Origin: Microbacterium resistens NBRC 103078
Lineage (GTDB): Bacteria; Actinomycetota; Actinomycetes; Actinomycetales; Microbacteriaceae
Assembly (NCBI RefSeq): GCF_001552355.1
Contig: NZ_BCRA01000033.1
Span: 1 to 54,996, forward strand
DNA length: 54,996 nt
Reading direction: 5' to 3'
Both the position numbers and the translations under genes were made by a program. Shown piece by piece: positions 25,258 to 34,036 of the stretch; position 1 is the first letter of the stretch, and each line of letters starts with the position of its first letter. A model generated the notes under the pieces. The model ran no database searches, had not been told where the DNA came from, and saw nothing but the letters and a program-made list of their open reading frames with translations.

Positions 25258-26625
25258 ATGACGACACCGCTGCACGACACCACCTCCGTCGGTTCGGTAC
25301 CCTCGCTCACCGGTGACGTGCTGGCGATCCGCGGCGGGCGGCCCCTGCGCGGTCGCGTGGACGTCAAGGGCGCGAAGAACCTGGCCACCAAGGCCATGGT
25401 CGCGACGCTCCTCGGCGAGACCCCCAGCACGCTGCGCGATGTGCCGGACCTCAGCGACGTGGCGGTCGTCCGCTCGCTGCTGGAGGTGCACGGCGTCCGC
25501 GTGGCGGTCGGGGATGAGCCGGGCTCGCTGACGTTCGACCCGAGCGGGGTCGAGTCGGCGCACATGGAGGAGATCGACGCCCACGCCGGCGCGTCGCGCA
25601 TCCCGATCCTGTTCTGCGGCCCGCTGCTGCACCGTCTCGGCCAGGCGTTCATCCCCGACCTCGGCGGCTGCCGCATCGGCGACCGGCCGATCGACTTCCA
25701 CCTCGACGCGCTGCGCAAGTTCGGCGCGGTCGTGGAGAAGCTGCCGAGCGGCATCCGCCTGTCCGCGCCGCACGGGCTGCGCGGCGCGAACATCCACCTG
25801 CCGTACCCGAGCGTCGGCGCCACGGAGCAGGTGCTGCTGACGGCGGTGCGCGCCGAGGGCACGACCGAGCTGCGCAACGCCGCCATCGAGCCGGAGATCA
25901 TGGACCTGATCGCCGTGCTGCAGAAGATGGGCGCGATCATCTCCTACGAGCCCAACCGCGTCATCCTCATCGAGGGCGTGCCCACGCTCCGCGGCTACGA
26001 CCACCGCTCCATCTTCGACCGCAACGAGGCCGCGTCCTGGGCGTCCGCGGCCCTCGCGACCGACGGCGAGATCTTCGTCGGCGGCGCCCGTCAGCAGGAG
26101 ATGCTCACGTTCCTCAACGTGTTCCGCAAGGCCGGCGGCTGGTTCGACGTCCAGGAGGACGGCATCCTCTTCCGCCGCGAGGGCGAGCTGCGCCCCGTCG
26201 TCGTGGAGACCGACGTGCACCCCGGGTTCATGACGGACTGGCAGCAGCCGCTCGTCGTCGCGCTGACCCAGGCGCACGGCCGCTCCATCGTGCACGAGAC
26301 GGTGTACGAGAACCGCATGGGCTTCACCGACGCGCTGGTCAAGATGGGCGCCGACATCGTCGTGCACCCCCACGGGCTGCAGGACGGGCCTCGCCGGGTG
26401 GCGCGCCGTGCCCTGGAGCAGGCGGCGGTCATCACCGGGCCGACGCCGCTGCACGGCGCCGACATCGTCGTCCCGGACCTCCGCGGCGGGTACAGCCACG
26501 TGATCGCCGCGCTGACGGCGTCGGGCGAGTCCACCGTGTCGGGGGTGGACATCCTCAGCCGCGGCTACGAGAAGTTCATCAGCAAGCTGGACGCCCTGGG
26601 GGCCGACTTCGACGTCGTCGGCTGA
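25258..26625 (+). CDS. murA: UDP-N-acetylglucosamine 1-carboxyvinyltransferase
   Basis: This 455-residue enzyme catalyses the first step of peptidoglycan synthesis, adding enolpyruvate from PEP to UDP-GlcNAc. KGAKNLATKAM near the N-terminus and the catalytic loop GGCRIGDRPIDFHLDAL are typical. The active-site Cys (Cys138 in this numbering) is present, so the enzyme should be fosfomycin-sensitive, unlike the Asp variants of mycobacteria. An EPSP-synthase fold with two halves is seen along the length. ATG 25258 has a weak ribosome-binding site (AGGGA). It lies 78 bases after leuD, likely in the same transcript or with its own promoter. Confidence 0.95.
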   Translation: MTTPLHDTTSVGSVPSLTGDVLAIRGGRPLRGRVDVKGAKNLATKAMVATLLGETPSTLRDVPDLSDVAVVRSLLEVHGVRVAVGDEPGSLTFDPSGVESAHMEEIDAHAGASRIPILFCGPLLHRLGQAFIPDLGGCRIGDRPIDFHLDALRKFGAVVEKLPSGIRLSAPHGLRGANIHLPYPSVGATEQVLLTAVRAEGTTELRNAAIEPEIMDLIAVLQKMGAIISYEPNRVILIEGVPTLRGYDHRSIFDRNEAASWASAALATDGEIFVGGARQQEMLTFLNVFRKAGGWFDVQEDGILFRREGELRPVVVETDVHPGFMTDWQQPLVVALTQAHGRSIVHETVYENRMGFTDALVKMGADIVVHPHGLQDGPRRVARRALEQAAVITGPTPLHGADIVVPDLRGGYSHVIAALTASGESTVSGVDILSRGYEKFISKLDALGADFDVVG

Positions 26626-26644
26626 GCGGAGGGCCTCGAAGGAC

Positions 26645-27400
26645 ATGGGCAGAGCCTCTCGGGAGAAGACCCGCCCCAGCCTGTTCTGGCTGCTGGCGGT
26701 GTTCGTCGTCCCCTTCGTGTCGTTCGCTGCGAAGCTGGAGTTCCGCGGGCGCGACAAGCTGCCCAAGGACGGCGCGTTCGTCCTCGCTCCGAACCACTAC
26801 TCGGAGTTCGATCCGCTGATCGTCGCCGTCGCGGTGTGGCGGCTCGGTCGCGCGCCGCGGTTCATGGCGAAGGAGAGCCTGTTCCGCGTCCCGGTCCTCG
26901 GCTGGGCCCTGCGGAAGACGGGAATGATCCCCGTGGCGCGGAGCTCGTCCGCGTCCGCCGCCAAGCTGACCCTGAAGCAGTCCGCCGAGCTCGTGGAGCA
27001 CGGGCGCGGCGTGATCGTCTACCCCGAGGGCACGCTCACCCGCGATCCGGACCTCTGGCCGATGCGCGGCAAGTCCGGTGCGGTGCGCCTGGCGCTCGCG
27101 GGCGACATCCCGCTGATCCCGATGGTGCAGTGGGGTACCCAGGAGATCATGGGCCGCTACGCCAAGGGGCTGAGCCTGTGGCCGCCGCGCAAGCGCGTGC
27201 AGGTGGTCGTCGGAGATCCGGTGGACCTGTCCGACCTGCGCGAGCGCGCGGGGGAACGCGGCACGCTCACCGAGGCCACCGACCGTCTGATGGCGGCCAT
27301 CACGGCGCTCCTCGAAGAGGTCCGCGGCGAGAAGGCTCCTGCGCAGCGCTGGAACCCGTCCGAGCACGGTCAGAGGGAGACAGGTCGCCTTGACTCGTAA
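26645..27400 (+). CDS. 1-acyl-sn-glycerol-3-phosphate acyltransferase family protein
   Basis: This 251-residue membrane-associated acyltransferase has a hydrophobic N-terminal segment (FWLLAVFVVPFVSFAA) and the PlsC motifs: NHYSEFD (H-x4-D) near residue 50, and YPEGTLTRD near 131-139. It would transfer an acyl chain to lysophosphatidic acid or a related lipid in phospholipid synthesis. It precedes gpsA, which makes the glycerol-3-phosphate backbone, and overlaps it by 11 bases, fitting a phospholipid operon. A ribosome-binding site GGAGGGCCTCGAAGGAC precedes ATG 26645. Confidence 0.88.
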   Translation: MGRASREKTRPSLFWLLAVFVVPFVSFAAKLEFRGRDKLPKDGAFVLAPNHYSEFDPLIVAVAVWRLGRAPRFMAKESLFRVPVLGWALRKTGMIPVARSSSASAAKLTLKQSAELVEHGRGVIVYPEGTLTRDPDLWPMRGKSGAVRLALAGDIPLIPMVQWGTQEIMGRYAKGLSLWPPRKRVQVVVGDPVDLSDLRERAGERGTLTEATDRLMAAITALLEEVRGEKAPAQRWNPSEHGQRETGRLDS

Positions 27401-28535
27401 GCAGACGCCCGCGCCCGTGGCCGGGCCGCGTGTGACCGTCATCGGCGCGGGGAGCTGGGGGACCACCTTCGGCAAGATCCTCGCCGACGGCGGGGCGCAG
27501 GTCACCATGTGGGCCCGTCGGCCGGAGCTCGCGCACGAGATCGCCGAGGCCAAGCGCAACTCGCAGTACCTGTCCGGCATCAACCTGCCGCGATCGATGA
27601 CGGCGACCCACGAGCTCTCGGCGGCGCTCGACGGCGCGGAGCAGGTGTACCTGTCGGTGCCGAGCCAGTCGCTGCGGGAGAACCTCAAGGCGCTGCGTCC
27701 GCTGCTCGCGGGCTCCGACGCGCCGGTGGTGAGCCTGATGAAGGGCGTCGAGCGGCGCAGCGGCCTGCGGATGAGCCAGGTGATCGAGCAGGAGCTGCGC
27801 TGCGATCCCGACCGCATCGCCGTGGCGAGCGGGCCGAACCTCGCGCTGGAGATCGCCCGTGAGCAGCCCACGGCCGCCGTGATCGCCTCGAACAGCCAGG
27901 AGACGGCGGACATCGTCGCGCGGGCAGCGCGCAACCGGTACTTCCGCAGCTTCGTGAACACCGACGTCGTCGGCACGGAGTTCGGCGGCGTCCTCAAGAA
28001 CCTCATCGCCGTCGCGATCGGGATCGTGGACGGCGTGGGGTACGGCGAGAACACGAAGGCGTCGATCATCACCCGCGGGCTCGTGGAGATGACCGACTTC
28101 GCCGTCGCGAACGGCGCTCAGCCCGAGACGCTGCAGGGCCTGGCGGGGCTCGGCGACCTCATCGCCACCTGCCAGTCGCCGCTCAGCCGCAACAACACCG
28201 CCGGGCGCCTGCTCGGCCAGGGATACGGCTACCAGGACGTGGTCAAGCAGATGCAGCAGACGGCCGAAGGACTCGCCTCCGTCGCGCCCGTGCTGCAGCT
28301 GGCCCGCGCCGCCGGCGTGGAGATGCCGATCGTCGAGCAGGTCAAGATGGTGCTGGACGGCACCATGGACCCGCGCGACATCGCCCCGCATCTGACCACC
28401 GACGACGACACCCCTCAGGGGGAGAGGACCCAGAATGGACAAGCAGGCGGTGGTGGTGCTCTTCGGCGGGCGCTCCAGCGAGCATTCGATCAGTTCCGCA
28501 ACGGCGGGAGGGGTGCTTCGAGCGATCGATCGTGA
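27390..28535 (+). CDS. gpsA: NAD(P)H-dependent glycerol-3-phosphate dehydrogenase
   Basis: This 381-residue enzyme reduces dihydroxyacetone phosphate to sn-glycerol-3-phosphate for lipid synthesis. The Rossmann motif GAGSWGTTFGKIL is near residues 17-29 and the catalytic-lysine region GGVLKNLIAVAIG is present. TTG 27390 is chosen because a gggag site lies upstream and the Rossmann strand begins a few residues later; GTG 27417 is an alternative. The C-terminus extends 101 bases into the ddl gene in another frame, adding about 35 Gly/Arg-rich residues beyond the usual family end near HLTTDDDTPQG. The tail is probably not functional. Confidence 0.93.
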   Translation: MTRKQTPAPVAGPRVTVIGAGSWGTTFGKILADGGAQVTMWARRPELAHEIAEAKRNSQYLSGINLPRSMTATHELSAALDGAEQVYLSVPSQSLRENLKALRPLLAGSDAPVVSLMKGVERRSGLRMSQVIEQELRCDPDRIAVASGPNLALEIAREQPTAAVIASNSQETADIVARAARNRYFRSFVNTDVVGTEFGGVLKNLIAVAIGIVDGVGYGENTKASIITRGLVEMTDFAVANGAQPETLQGLAGLGDLIATCQSPLSRNNTAGRLLGQGYGYQDVVKQMQQTAEGLASVAPVLQLARAAGVEMPIVEQVKMVLDGTMDPRDIAPHLTTDDDTPQGERTQNGQAGGGGALRRALQRAFDQFRNGGRGASSDRS

Positions 28536-29517
28536 TCGCTTCGACGTGATCCCGGTCGGGATCACTCGGGAGGGCGCGTTCGTCCTGGAGGACGACGACC
28601 CGGACAAGTTCCCTCTGGACGCCGCACACCTGCCGGAGGTCGTCGACAACGGCACCCGCGTGCAGTGGCCGGAGCCCGGCGGGATCCGCACGCTGCGGGT
28701 GATCCGTCCCGGCGGCGAGGCGCACGACCTCGGCGAGATCGACGTGGTGCTGCCTCTGCTGCACGGCCCGCACGGCGAGGACGGGACCCTGCAGGGCTTC
28801 TTCGACACGCTCGAGGTCCCGTACGCCGGCGGCGGCGTGCTCGATTCGGCGCTGTGCATGGACAAGCACTTCATGAAGGTCGCGCTGCAGGCCGCGGGCA
28901 TCGCCGTGGCGCCGTGGGTCACGGTGCGCCGCCGGGAGTGGGACGCCGCGCCCGAGGACGTCCGTGCCTCGGCGGCGGAGCTCGGACTCCCCGTGTTCGT
29001 GAAGCCCGCCCGCGCGGGTTCGAGCGTCGGCGTCTCCAAGGTCGAGAACGCCGCCGATCTCGACGACGCCCTGGCGATGGCGTTCGCGGAGGACGACAAG
29101 GTCCTCATCGAGACCGGTGTCGTCGGACGGGAGATCGAGGTCGCGATCCTGGAAGGCGCCGAGGGCCCGCGGGCCTCGGTCCCCGGGGAGATCGTGCTGA
29201 CCTCCCGGGGCTTCTACGACTTCGAGGGGAAGTACCTCGGCGGCGACGGGGTCGACGTGGTGTGCCCTGCCGAGCTGGACGGCGACCAGGTCGCCGCGAT
29301 CCAGGCCGCGGGGGTGCGTGCGTTCGAGGCGGTCGACGGGCGCGGCCTCGCCCGTGTCGACATGTTCCTCACGGCGGAGAACGGGATCGTCGTCAACGAG
29401 CTGAACACGATGCCGGGATTCACCCCGATCTCGATGTTCCCCAAGTGCTGGATCGCCAGCGGGCTGTCGTACCGGGAGCTGATCTCGGAGCTGATCGACG
29501 CGGGCCTGCGTCGCTGA
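28435..29517 (+). CDS. ddl: D-alanine--D-alanine ligase
   Basis: This 360-residue ATP-grasp enzyme makes D-Ala-D-Ala for peptidoglycan. It shows VVVLFGGRSSEHSIS at the N-terminus, LLHGPHGEDGTLQGFFD, the ATP-grasp lysine region VKPARAGSSVGVSKV, and the metal ligands in VNELNTMPGFTP. The length fits the family. ATG 28435 follows GGGGGAGAGG and lies inside the 3' end of gpsA, so translation is probably coupled. It ends at a pair of hairpins. Confidence 0.95.
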   Translation: MDKQAVVVLFGGRSSEHSISSATAGGVLRAIDRDRFDVIPVGITREGAFVLEDDDPDKFPLDAAHLPEVVDNGTRVQWPEPGGIRTLRVIRPGGEAHDLGEIDVVLPLLHGPHGEDGTLQGFFDTLEVPYAGGGVLDSALCMDKHFMKVALQAAGIAVAPWVTVRRREWDAAPEDVRASAAELGLPVFVKPARAGSSVGVSKVENAADLDDALAMAFAEDDKVLIETGVVGREIEVAILEGAEGPRASVPGEIVLTSRGFYDFEGKYLGGDGVDVVCPAELDGDQVAAIQAAGVRAFEAVDGRGLARVDMFLTAENGIVVNELNTMPGFTPISMFPKCWIASGLSYRELISELIDAGLRR

Positions 29518-29526
29518 TCGGACCGT

Positions 29527-29571
29527 CGGCGGGAGAGGGGGCGCTCCCGCCGCCCAGGTTCAGCCCTGGGC
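29527..29571. terminator. Tandem hairpins between ddl and the DUF3515 gene
   Basis: A first 9-bp stem (CGGCGGGAG 29527-29535 with 29544-29552) and a second 7-bp stem (GCCCAGG 29552-29558 with 29565-29571) lie between convergent genes. The second covers the stop codon of the DUF3515 gene. Both could act as terminators, in either direction. Confidence 0.55.
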
Positions 29572-30084
29572 GTCGTCCTGGAGCGCGTCCGGCTCCGTGC
29601 AGCGGTTCTCCGCGGGGATGGTCCCGATGGCCGCCGCGAGACTCTTGTTGCCCACGACGTCGTTGGCGCTGAGGCCCTTGTTCGGCTCGTCCGGCTTCGT
29701 GTTGACGTAGAGCTGGACGGCGGGCTCCCGCCCGTACGTGGTCAGGCGCAGCCAGGGCCGCTCGGAGACGTCGACGAGCCAGTCGATGCCCTCCGCGGTG
29801 ACGCACTGCAGCTCGCTCGTGGGCTGCGCCTTCGGCAGGCCGCAGACGAGGAGCACGGCCGACGGCTGTCCGGGAACGCCCCAGGCCGCGGTGGCCTGTG
29901 CGTCGGTCCACCGGCGTTCCTGCTCGCCGATCGAGGGGACGTTCTGCAGGCGGACGGAGACCTCGGCGCACGCGGGGTCGTTCGCCGCTTCGGCCGGCTC
30001 CAGGTGCACGGTGGAGGAGCACCCGGTGAGGACGGCTGCTCCGCCGACGACCGTGAGGAGGGCGGCGAGCAGTCGGCGGGGCAT
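29560..30084 (-). CDS. DUF3515 family lipoprotein
   Basis: This 174-residue protein starts with a lipoprotein signal (MPRRLLAALLTVVGGAAVLT, then lipobox LTGC with Cys21) and is therefore exported and anchored to the membrane. The mature part matches DUF3515, a family common in actinobacteria. Two further Cys pairs (DPACAEV, LLVCGLP, LQCVTAEG, ENRCTEP) could form disulfides outside the cell. Function unknown. Start ATG 30084 lies 6 bases after TAGCCT on the minus strand (30096-30091), suggesting a leaderless mRNA. It is divergent from thiL with only 23 bases between start codons. Confidence 0.82.
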   Translation of the reverse strand: MPRRLLAALLTVVGGAAVLTGCSSTVHLEPAEAANDPACAEVSVRLQNVPSIGEQERRWTDAQATAAWGVPGQPSAVLLVCGLPKAQPTSELQCVTAEGIDWLVDVSERPWLRLTTYGREPAVQLYVNTKPDEPNKGLSANDVVGNKSLAAAIGTIPAENRCTEPDALQDDAQG

Positions 30085-30090
30085 GAGTCC

Positions 30091-30100
30091 AGGCTACCGT
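30091..30100. promoter_or_regulatory. Overlapping divergent -10 elements of DUF3515 and thiL
   Basis: TAGCCT on the minus strand (30096-30091) and TACCGT on the plus strand (30095-30100) overlap by 2 bp. They lie 6 and 7 bases from the ATGs at 30084 and 30108. Both transcripts would be leaderless and could not be initiated at the same time. Confidence 0.5.
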
Positions 30101-30107
30101 GGGAGCC

Positions 30108-31121
30108 ATGCCCCGCCTCCCAGGCTCCGCCGCCGCGGATCCCGACGACCCCCGTATCTCCGACGTCTCCGAGGGCGCGCTGCTGCGCGCGATCCTGGCG
30201 CGCACTCCCGCGGCGGAGCTGGCCCTGATCGGTCCCGGTGACGACGCGGCCGTGCTCGCCGCTCCGTCCGGATCCGTGGTCGCGACGACCGACACCCTGG
30301 TGCACGGCCCCGACTTCCGCCTGGCGTGGTCGAGCGGCTACGACCTGGGGTGGAAGGCCGCAGCGGTGAACCTCGCCGATGTCGCCGCGATGGGTGCCCG
30401 TCCCACGGCGCTGCTCGTGGCCCTCGCGATCCCCCGGGAGATGACGGTGTCGTTCGTGGAGCGCCTGGCCGACGGCCTGCGCGACGCCTGCGCTGCGCTG
30501 GCCCCGGGGTGCGCCGTCGTCGGGGGCGATCTCACGACGTCCGACGTGCTGACGATCGCGGTCACGGCGCTGGGCGATCTCGACGGGCGGGCACCGGTGA
30601 CGCGGGCGGGCGCCCGCGTCGGCGACACGGTCGCGCTCGCCGGCGAGGCGGGGGCGGCCGGAGCCGGGCTCGCCATCCTGTTCCAGCGGTTCCGGCGCGG
30701 CGGCGAACCGGTCCCGGTGGACGGGGCCTCGCTCGGCCCGGGGGAGCGGGAGCTCGTGGACGCCCAGCTGCGACCGGCGCCGCCGGTGGGACTGGGGCCG
30801 GTCGCCGCGATGGCCGGAGCGACGGCGATGATGGACGTCTCGGACGGGCTGGCCCTGGACGCTCGTCGGATGGCGGAGGCCTCGGGCGTCACCCTGGAGC
30901 TCCGACGCGACGCGCTCGGACCGGCTCCGGACCGTGCGCTGGCCGGCGGCGAGGACCACGCCCTGCTCGCCACGTTCCCCCCGGGTGCCCTGCCTCCCGG
31001 ATTCCGGGAGATCGGCCGGGTGGTCCCGGCGCGGGCGGAGGCCCGGGTGACGTGCGACGACGAACCGGTCGACGTCGCGGGGTGGGACCCCTACCGCGAC
31101 TGGGACGCCGCGTCGGGCTGA
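30108..31121 (+). CDS. thiL: Thiamine-phosphate kinase
   Basis: This 337-residue kinase phosphorylates thiamine monophosphate to thiamine diphosphate. The ATP-binding fold shows LIGPGDDAAVLAA, TTDTLVHGPDFRL, VGGDLTTSDVL and MMDVSDGLALDA, which hold the Asp residues that bind Mg. The catalytic loop ends in GGEDHALLATF. Length fits the family. Start ATG 30108 is preferred over GTG 30099 because TACCGT lies 7 bases upstream. It converges with rsmD and the 3' ends overlap by 31 bases. Confidence 0.93.
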   Translation: MPRLPGSAAADPDDPRISDVSEGALLRAILARTPAAELALIGPGDDAAVLAAPSGSVVATTDTLVHGPDFRLAWSSGYDLGWKAAAVNLADVAAMGARPTALLVALAIPREMTVSFVERLADGLRDACAALAPGCAVVGGDLTTSDVLTIAVTALGDLDGRAPVTRAGARVGDTVALAGEAGAAGAGLAILFQRFRRGGEPVPVDGASLGPGERELVDAQLRPAPPVGLGPVAAMAGATAMMDVSDGLALDARRMAEASGVTLELRRDALGPAPDRALAGGEDHALLATFPPGALPPGFREIGRVVPARAEARVTCDDEPVDVAGWDPYRDWDAASG

Positions 31122-31726
31122 CCCGTTTCGTCGTCCGCGTCGCCCGCGTCGTCGTCCGAGGCGGGCTCCGCCCACCACACGCGGGTGTCCCCGTAGGCGC
31201 GCTCGCGGACGAGGACCAGCCCGGCGGCGTCGAGCTCCGGAGGGGCGGCGCGCTTGGCGCGTTCCACGACGACGAGGGCCTCCGGCGAGAGCAGGGGCGC
31301 GAGGGCCACGAGATCCGCTGTCATGACCGTGTCGTCGAGGTCGTATGGCGGATCGGTGAACACGAGGTCGTACGGTCCCGCGGCGCGAGAGAGGAAGGCG
31401 CGGACCGTGCTCTCGTGGACCCGCGCGGGGGCGCTGCGCGCGCTCCCCAGCGCCTTCGCGACGCGCTGGGCGTTCCGGCGCACGACGCCCGCAGCCGGGC
31501 GGGAGCGCTCGACGAGATCCGCGCTCGCCGCGCCACGGCTCAACGCCTCCAGGCCCAGCGCGCCGGAGCCGGCGTAGAGGTCGAGCACTCGGGCCCCCTC
31601 GATCGCATCCGCCGACTCCAGAGCCGCGAAGAGCGACTCGCGGACGCGGTCGCTGGTGGGGCGGGTCCCGCTCGCCGGCACGTCCAGACGCAGGCCGCCT
31701 GCGGCTCCCGCGATGATTCTCGTCAC
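31091..31726 (-). CDS. rsmD: 16S rRNA (guanine(966)-N(2))-methyltransferase
   Basis: This 211-residue methyltransferase methylates G966 of 16S rRNA. It opens with TRIIAGAAGGLRL and TRPTSDRVRESLF, has the SAM loop VLDLYAGSGALGLEALS and the catalytic motif VFTDPPYDLDD (DPPY). The C-terminal 20 residues are acidic and low-complexity and overlap the 3' end of thiL. GTG 31726 lies 6 bases after TAGGCT on the minus strand (31738-31733), so a leaderless mRNA is likely. It is divergent from recG. Confidence 0.93.
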   Translation of the reverse strand: MTRIIAGAAGGLRLDVPASGTRPTSDRVRESLFAALESADAIEGARVLDLYAGSGALGLEALSRGAASADLVERSRPAAGVVRRNAQRVAKALGSARSAPARVHESTVRAFLSRAAGPYDLVFTDPPYDLDDTVMTADLVALAPLLSPEALVVVERAKRAAPPELDAAGLVLVRERAYGDTRVWWAEPASDDDAGDADDETGQPDAASQSR

Positions 31727-31794
31727 CCGGCGAGCCTAGCCCGCGGCCGGACGCGCTCCCTCCCGGCCCGCGGATCCGTGTCGGTGCGCGACCC

Positions 31795-31800
31795 TAGACT
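31795..31800 (+). promoter_or_regulatory. -10 element of recG
   Basis: TAGACT lies 6 bases before ATG 31807, predicting a leaderless transcript. Confidence 0.5.
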
Positions 31801-31806
31801 CGGAAC

Positions 31807-33984
31807 ATGCCCGTGACCCTGGAGACCCGGCTGGACGCCGCGGTCGGCGCGACCAACGCCAAGGCGCTGGAGAAGGCGTTCGGGATGCAGACCGTCGCCG
31901 ATCTGCTGTCGCACTATCCGCGGCGCTATGCGAGCCGGGGCGAGCTGACGCCGATCCTCGACCTGCCCGTGGGGGAGACCGTCACCATCGTGGCCGAGGT
32001 GATGAGCGTGTCCGTGCGGGACATGCGCAACCGCCGAGGCGCGATGATGGAGGTCACGATCGGCGACGGCATCGGACGCATGTCGCTCACGTTCTTCGGC
32101 AAGCACCGCGGCCAGCTCGAGTGGCGGGAGAAGGAGCTGCGTCTGGGGCGCCGGGGCGTCTTCTCCGGCAAGGTGGGCCGTTACAAGGGCGTCACGCAGT
32201 TCGCCCATCCGCAGTACGAGCTGTTCGACGACGAGCTCGAGGCGCGCACCAAGGCGGACAAGGTCGTCACGCGGCCGATCCCCCTGTATCCCGCCACGTC
32301 GGCTCTGGCGACGTGGCAGATCGAGAAGATGGTCGCCGTCGTCCTGGACGAGCTCGGTCCCGTGCCGGACCCGTTGCCGGAGGACCTGCGGCGGGAGGAG
32401 CACCTGCTCGACGCCCGGGCGGCCTTGGAGCAGGTGCACCGGCCGCGGACGCGGGACGAGATCGAGCCCGCTCTGCGGACGCTGCGGATGCACGAGGCGC
32501 TCACGATGCAGACGGCGCTGCTCGAGCAGCGGGGCGTCGTCCGGAGCCTGCCGGCCACGCGGCGTGAGGCGCGGCCCGGAGGACTGCGGGAGCGCTTCGA
32601 CGCCGCGTTGCCGTTCTCTCTCACCGCCGACCAGGAGGCGGTCGGCGCGGTGATCGAGCGGGATCTCGTCGGCGGCGCGCCCATGAACCGTCTGATCCAG
32701 GGCGAGGTCGGGTCGGGCAAGACGCTCGTGGCGCTGCGGGCCATGCTCCAGGTGGCCGAGTCGGGCGGTCAGTCGGCGCTGATCGCGCCGACGGAGGTCC
32801 TCGCCGCCCAGCATCTGCGATCGATCACCAAGATGCTCGGACCGGAGCTGGCGCCGCAGCTGATGCCGACGCTCCTCACCGGGCAGATGTCCGCACCCGA
32901 ACGACGCAAGGCCGCCCTCCGGGTGGCCTCCGGCCAGGCGCTCATCGTGGTCGGCACGCATGCGCTCCTCGGGGAGAAGACGACGTTCGCGGACCTCGGC
33001 CTCGTGGTGGTCGACGAGCAGCATCGGTTCGGGGTCGAGCAGCGCGAGGCGCTTCGCGCCAAGGGAGCGAGTCCGCACGCCCTCGTCCTCACCGCCACCC
33101 CGATCCCGCGGACGGTCGCGATGACGGTCTTCGGCGACCTGGACACGTCGGTCATCCGCACCATGCCCGAGGGACGCGCGGGGATCGAGACGCACGTGGC
33201 ACCGCTGGCCGATCACCCCGGCTGGTTCGCCCGCGTCTGGGAGCGTGCCGCGGAGGAGGTCGCTCAGGGGCGACAGGTGTTCGCGGTGTGCGCTGCGATC
33301 GACACCGAGAAGGACACCGTCGAAGCAGGGGAGGCCGAGCCCGAGATCGAGGGCGAGGCGCCGACGGGCCCGCGCTGGGGCGTCGTGCAGCTCCTCGCCG
33401 CCCTGGAGACGCATCCCCGCGTGGGGCGGCTGCGGCTCGCGGGGCTGCACGGGCGGATGCCGGCCGAGGAGAAGGACGCCGTGATGCGGTCGTTCGCCCG
33501 CGGTGAGATCGACGTGCTCGTGGCGACGACCGTGATCGAGGTCGGGGTCGACGTGCCGAACGCCTCGACCATGATCGTCCATGACGCCGACCGCTTCGGG
33601 GTCTCGCAGCTGCATCAGCTCCGCGGCCGCGTCGGACGCGGGAGCGTTCCGGGGCTGTGCCTGCTCGTCACCGAGGCGGAGCAGGGCACGCCCGCCCGAG
33701 ACCGGGTCGAGGCGGTCGCGGCGACGCTGGACGGATTCGCCCTGGCGGAGGTCGACCTGGAGCTCCGCGGCGAGGGCGACGTCCTCGGGGCGCGGCAGTC
33801 CGGCGCCCGATCGTCCCTCAAGCTCCTCCGCGTCATCAAGGACGAGGAGCTGATCGTGCGGGCCAGGCAGATCGCGGAGGAGATCCTCAGCGGGGATCCG
33901 GGGCTCCAGCAGCATCCCGGCTTGCGACAGGCGATCGATCGCCGGCTCAGCGACGAGGACCGCGCCGCCCTGGCGAAGAACTGA
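31807..33984 (+). CDS. recG: ATP-dependent DNA helicase RecG
   Basis: This 725-residue helicase remodels stalled replication forks and Holliday junctions. The N-terminal wedge/OB domain (about 1-230) is followed by superfamily 2 motifs: Walker A GEVGSGKTLVALRAML, DEQHRFGVEQREAL (DExH), TATPIPRTVAMTVFGDL, and the motif VI region HQLRGRVGRG. The TRG motif area follows, and the length is close to the roughly 700-residue family norm. The first gene of a rightward unit that continues to coaD after an 84-base spacer. Confidence 0.95.
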   Translation: MPVTLETRLDAAVGATNAKALEKAFGMQTVADLLSHYPRRYASRGELTPILDLPVGETVTIVAEVMSVSVRDMRNRRGAMMEVTIGDGIGRMSLTFFGKHRGQLEWREKELRLGRRGVFSGKVGRYKGVTQFAHPQYELFDDELEARTKADKVVTRPIPLYPATSALATWQIEKMVAVVLDELGPVPDPLPEDLRREEHLLDARAALEQVHRPRTRDEIEPALRTLRMHEALTMQTALLEQRGVVRSLPATRREARPGGLRERFDAALPFSLTADQEAVGAVIERDLVGGAPMNRLIQGEVGSGKTLVALRAMLQVAESGGQSALIAPTEVLAAQHLRSITKMLGPELAPQLMPTLLTGQMSAPERRKAALRVASGQALIVVGTHALLGEKTTFADLGLVVVDEQHRFGVEQREALRAKGASPHALVLTATPIPRTVAMTVFGDLDTSVIRTMPEGRAGIETHVAPLADHPGWFARVWERAAEEVAQGRQVFAVCAAIDTEKDTVEAGEAEPEIEGEAPTGPRWGVVQLLAALETHPRVGRLRLAGLHGRMPAEEKDAVMRSFARGEIDVLVATTVIEVGVDVPNASTMIVHDADRFGVSQLHQLRGRVGRGSVPGLCLLVTEAEQGTPARDRVEAVAATLDGFALAEVDLELRGEGDVLGARQSGARSSLKLLRVIKDEELIVRARQIAEEILSGDPGLQQHPGLRQAIDRRLSDEDRAALAKN

Positions 33985-34000
33985 GCGTGGGGCGAGGACG

Positions 34001-34017
34001 CGTCACGACCGGTGACG
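34001..34017. promoter_or_regulatory. Inverted repeat overlapping the -35 region before coaD
   Basis: CGTCAC (34001-34006) and GTGACG (34012-34017) are complementary arms with a 5-base spacer. They lie where the -35 of the TAGGCT promoter (34025-34030) should be. A regulator-binding site is possible. Confidence 0.3.
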
Positions 34018-34036
34018 ACCCCGTTAGGCTGGACGG

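Noticed and set aside
23068..26766. A 1232-codon open frame on the minus strand opposite leuCD and murA
   Set aside because: It is antisense to clearly recognised enzymes and has no family features.
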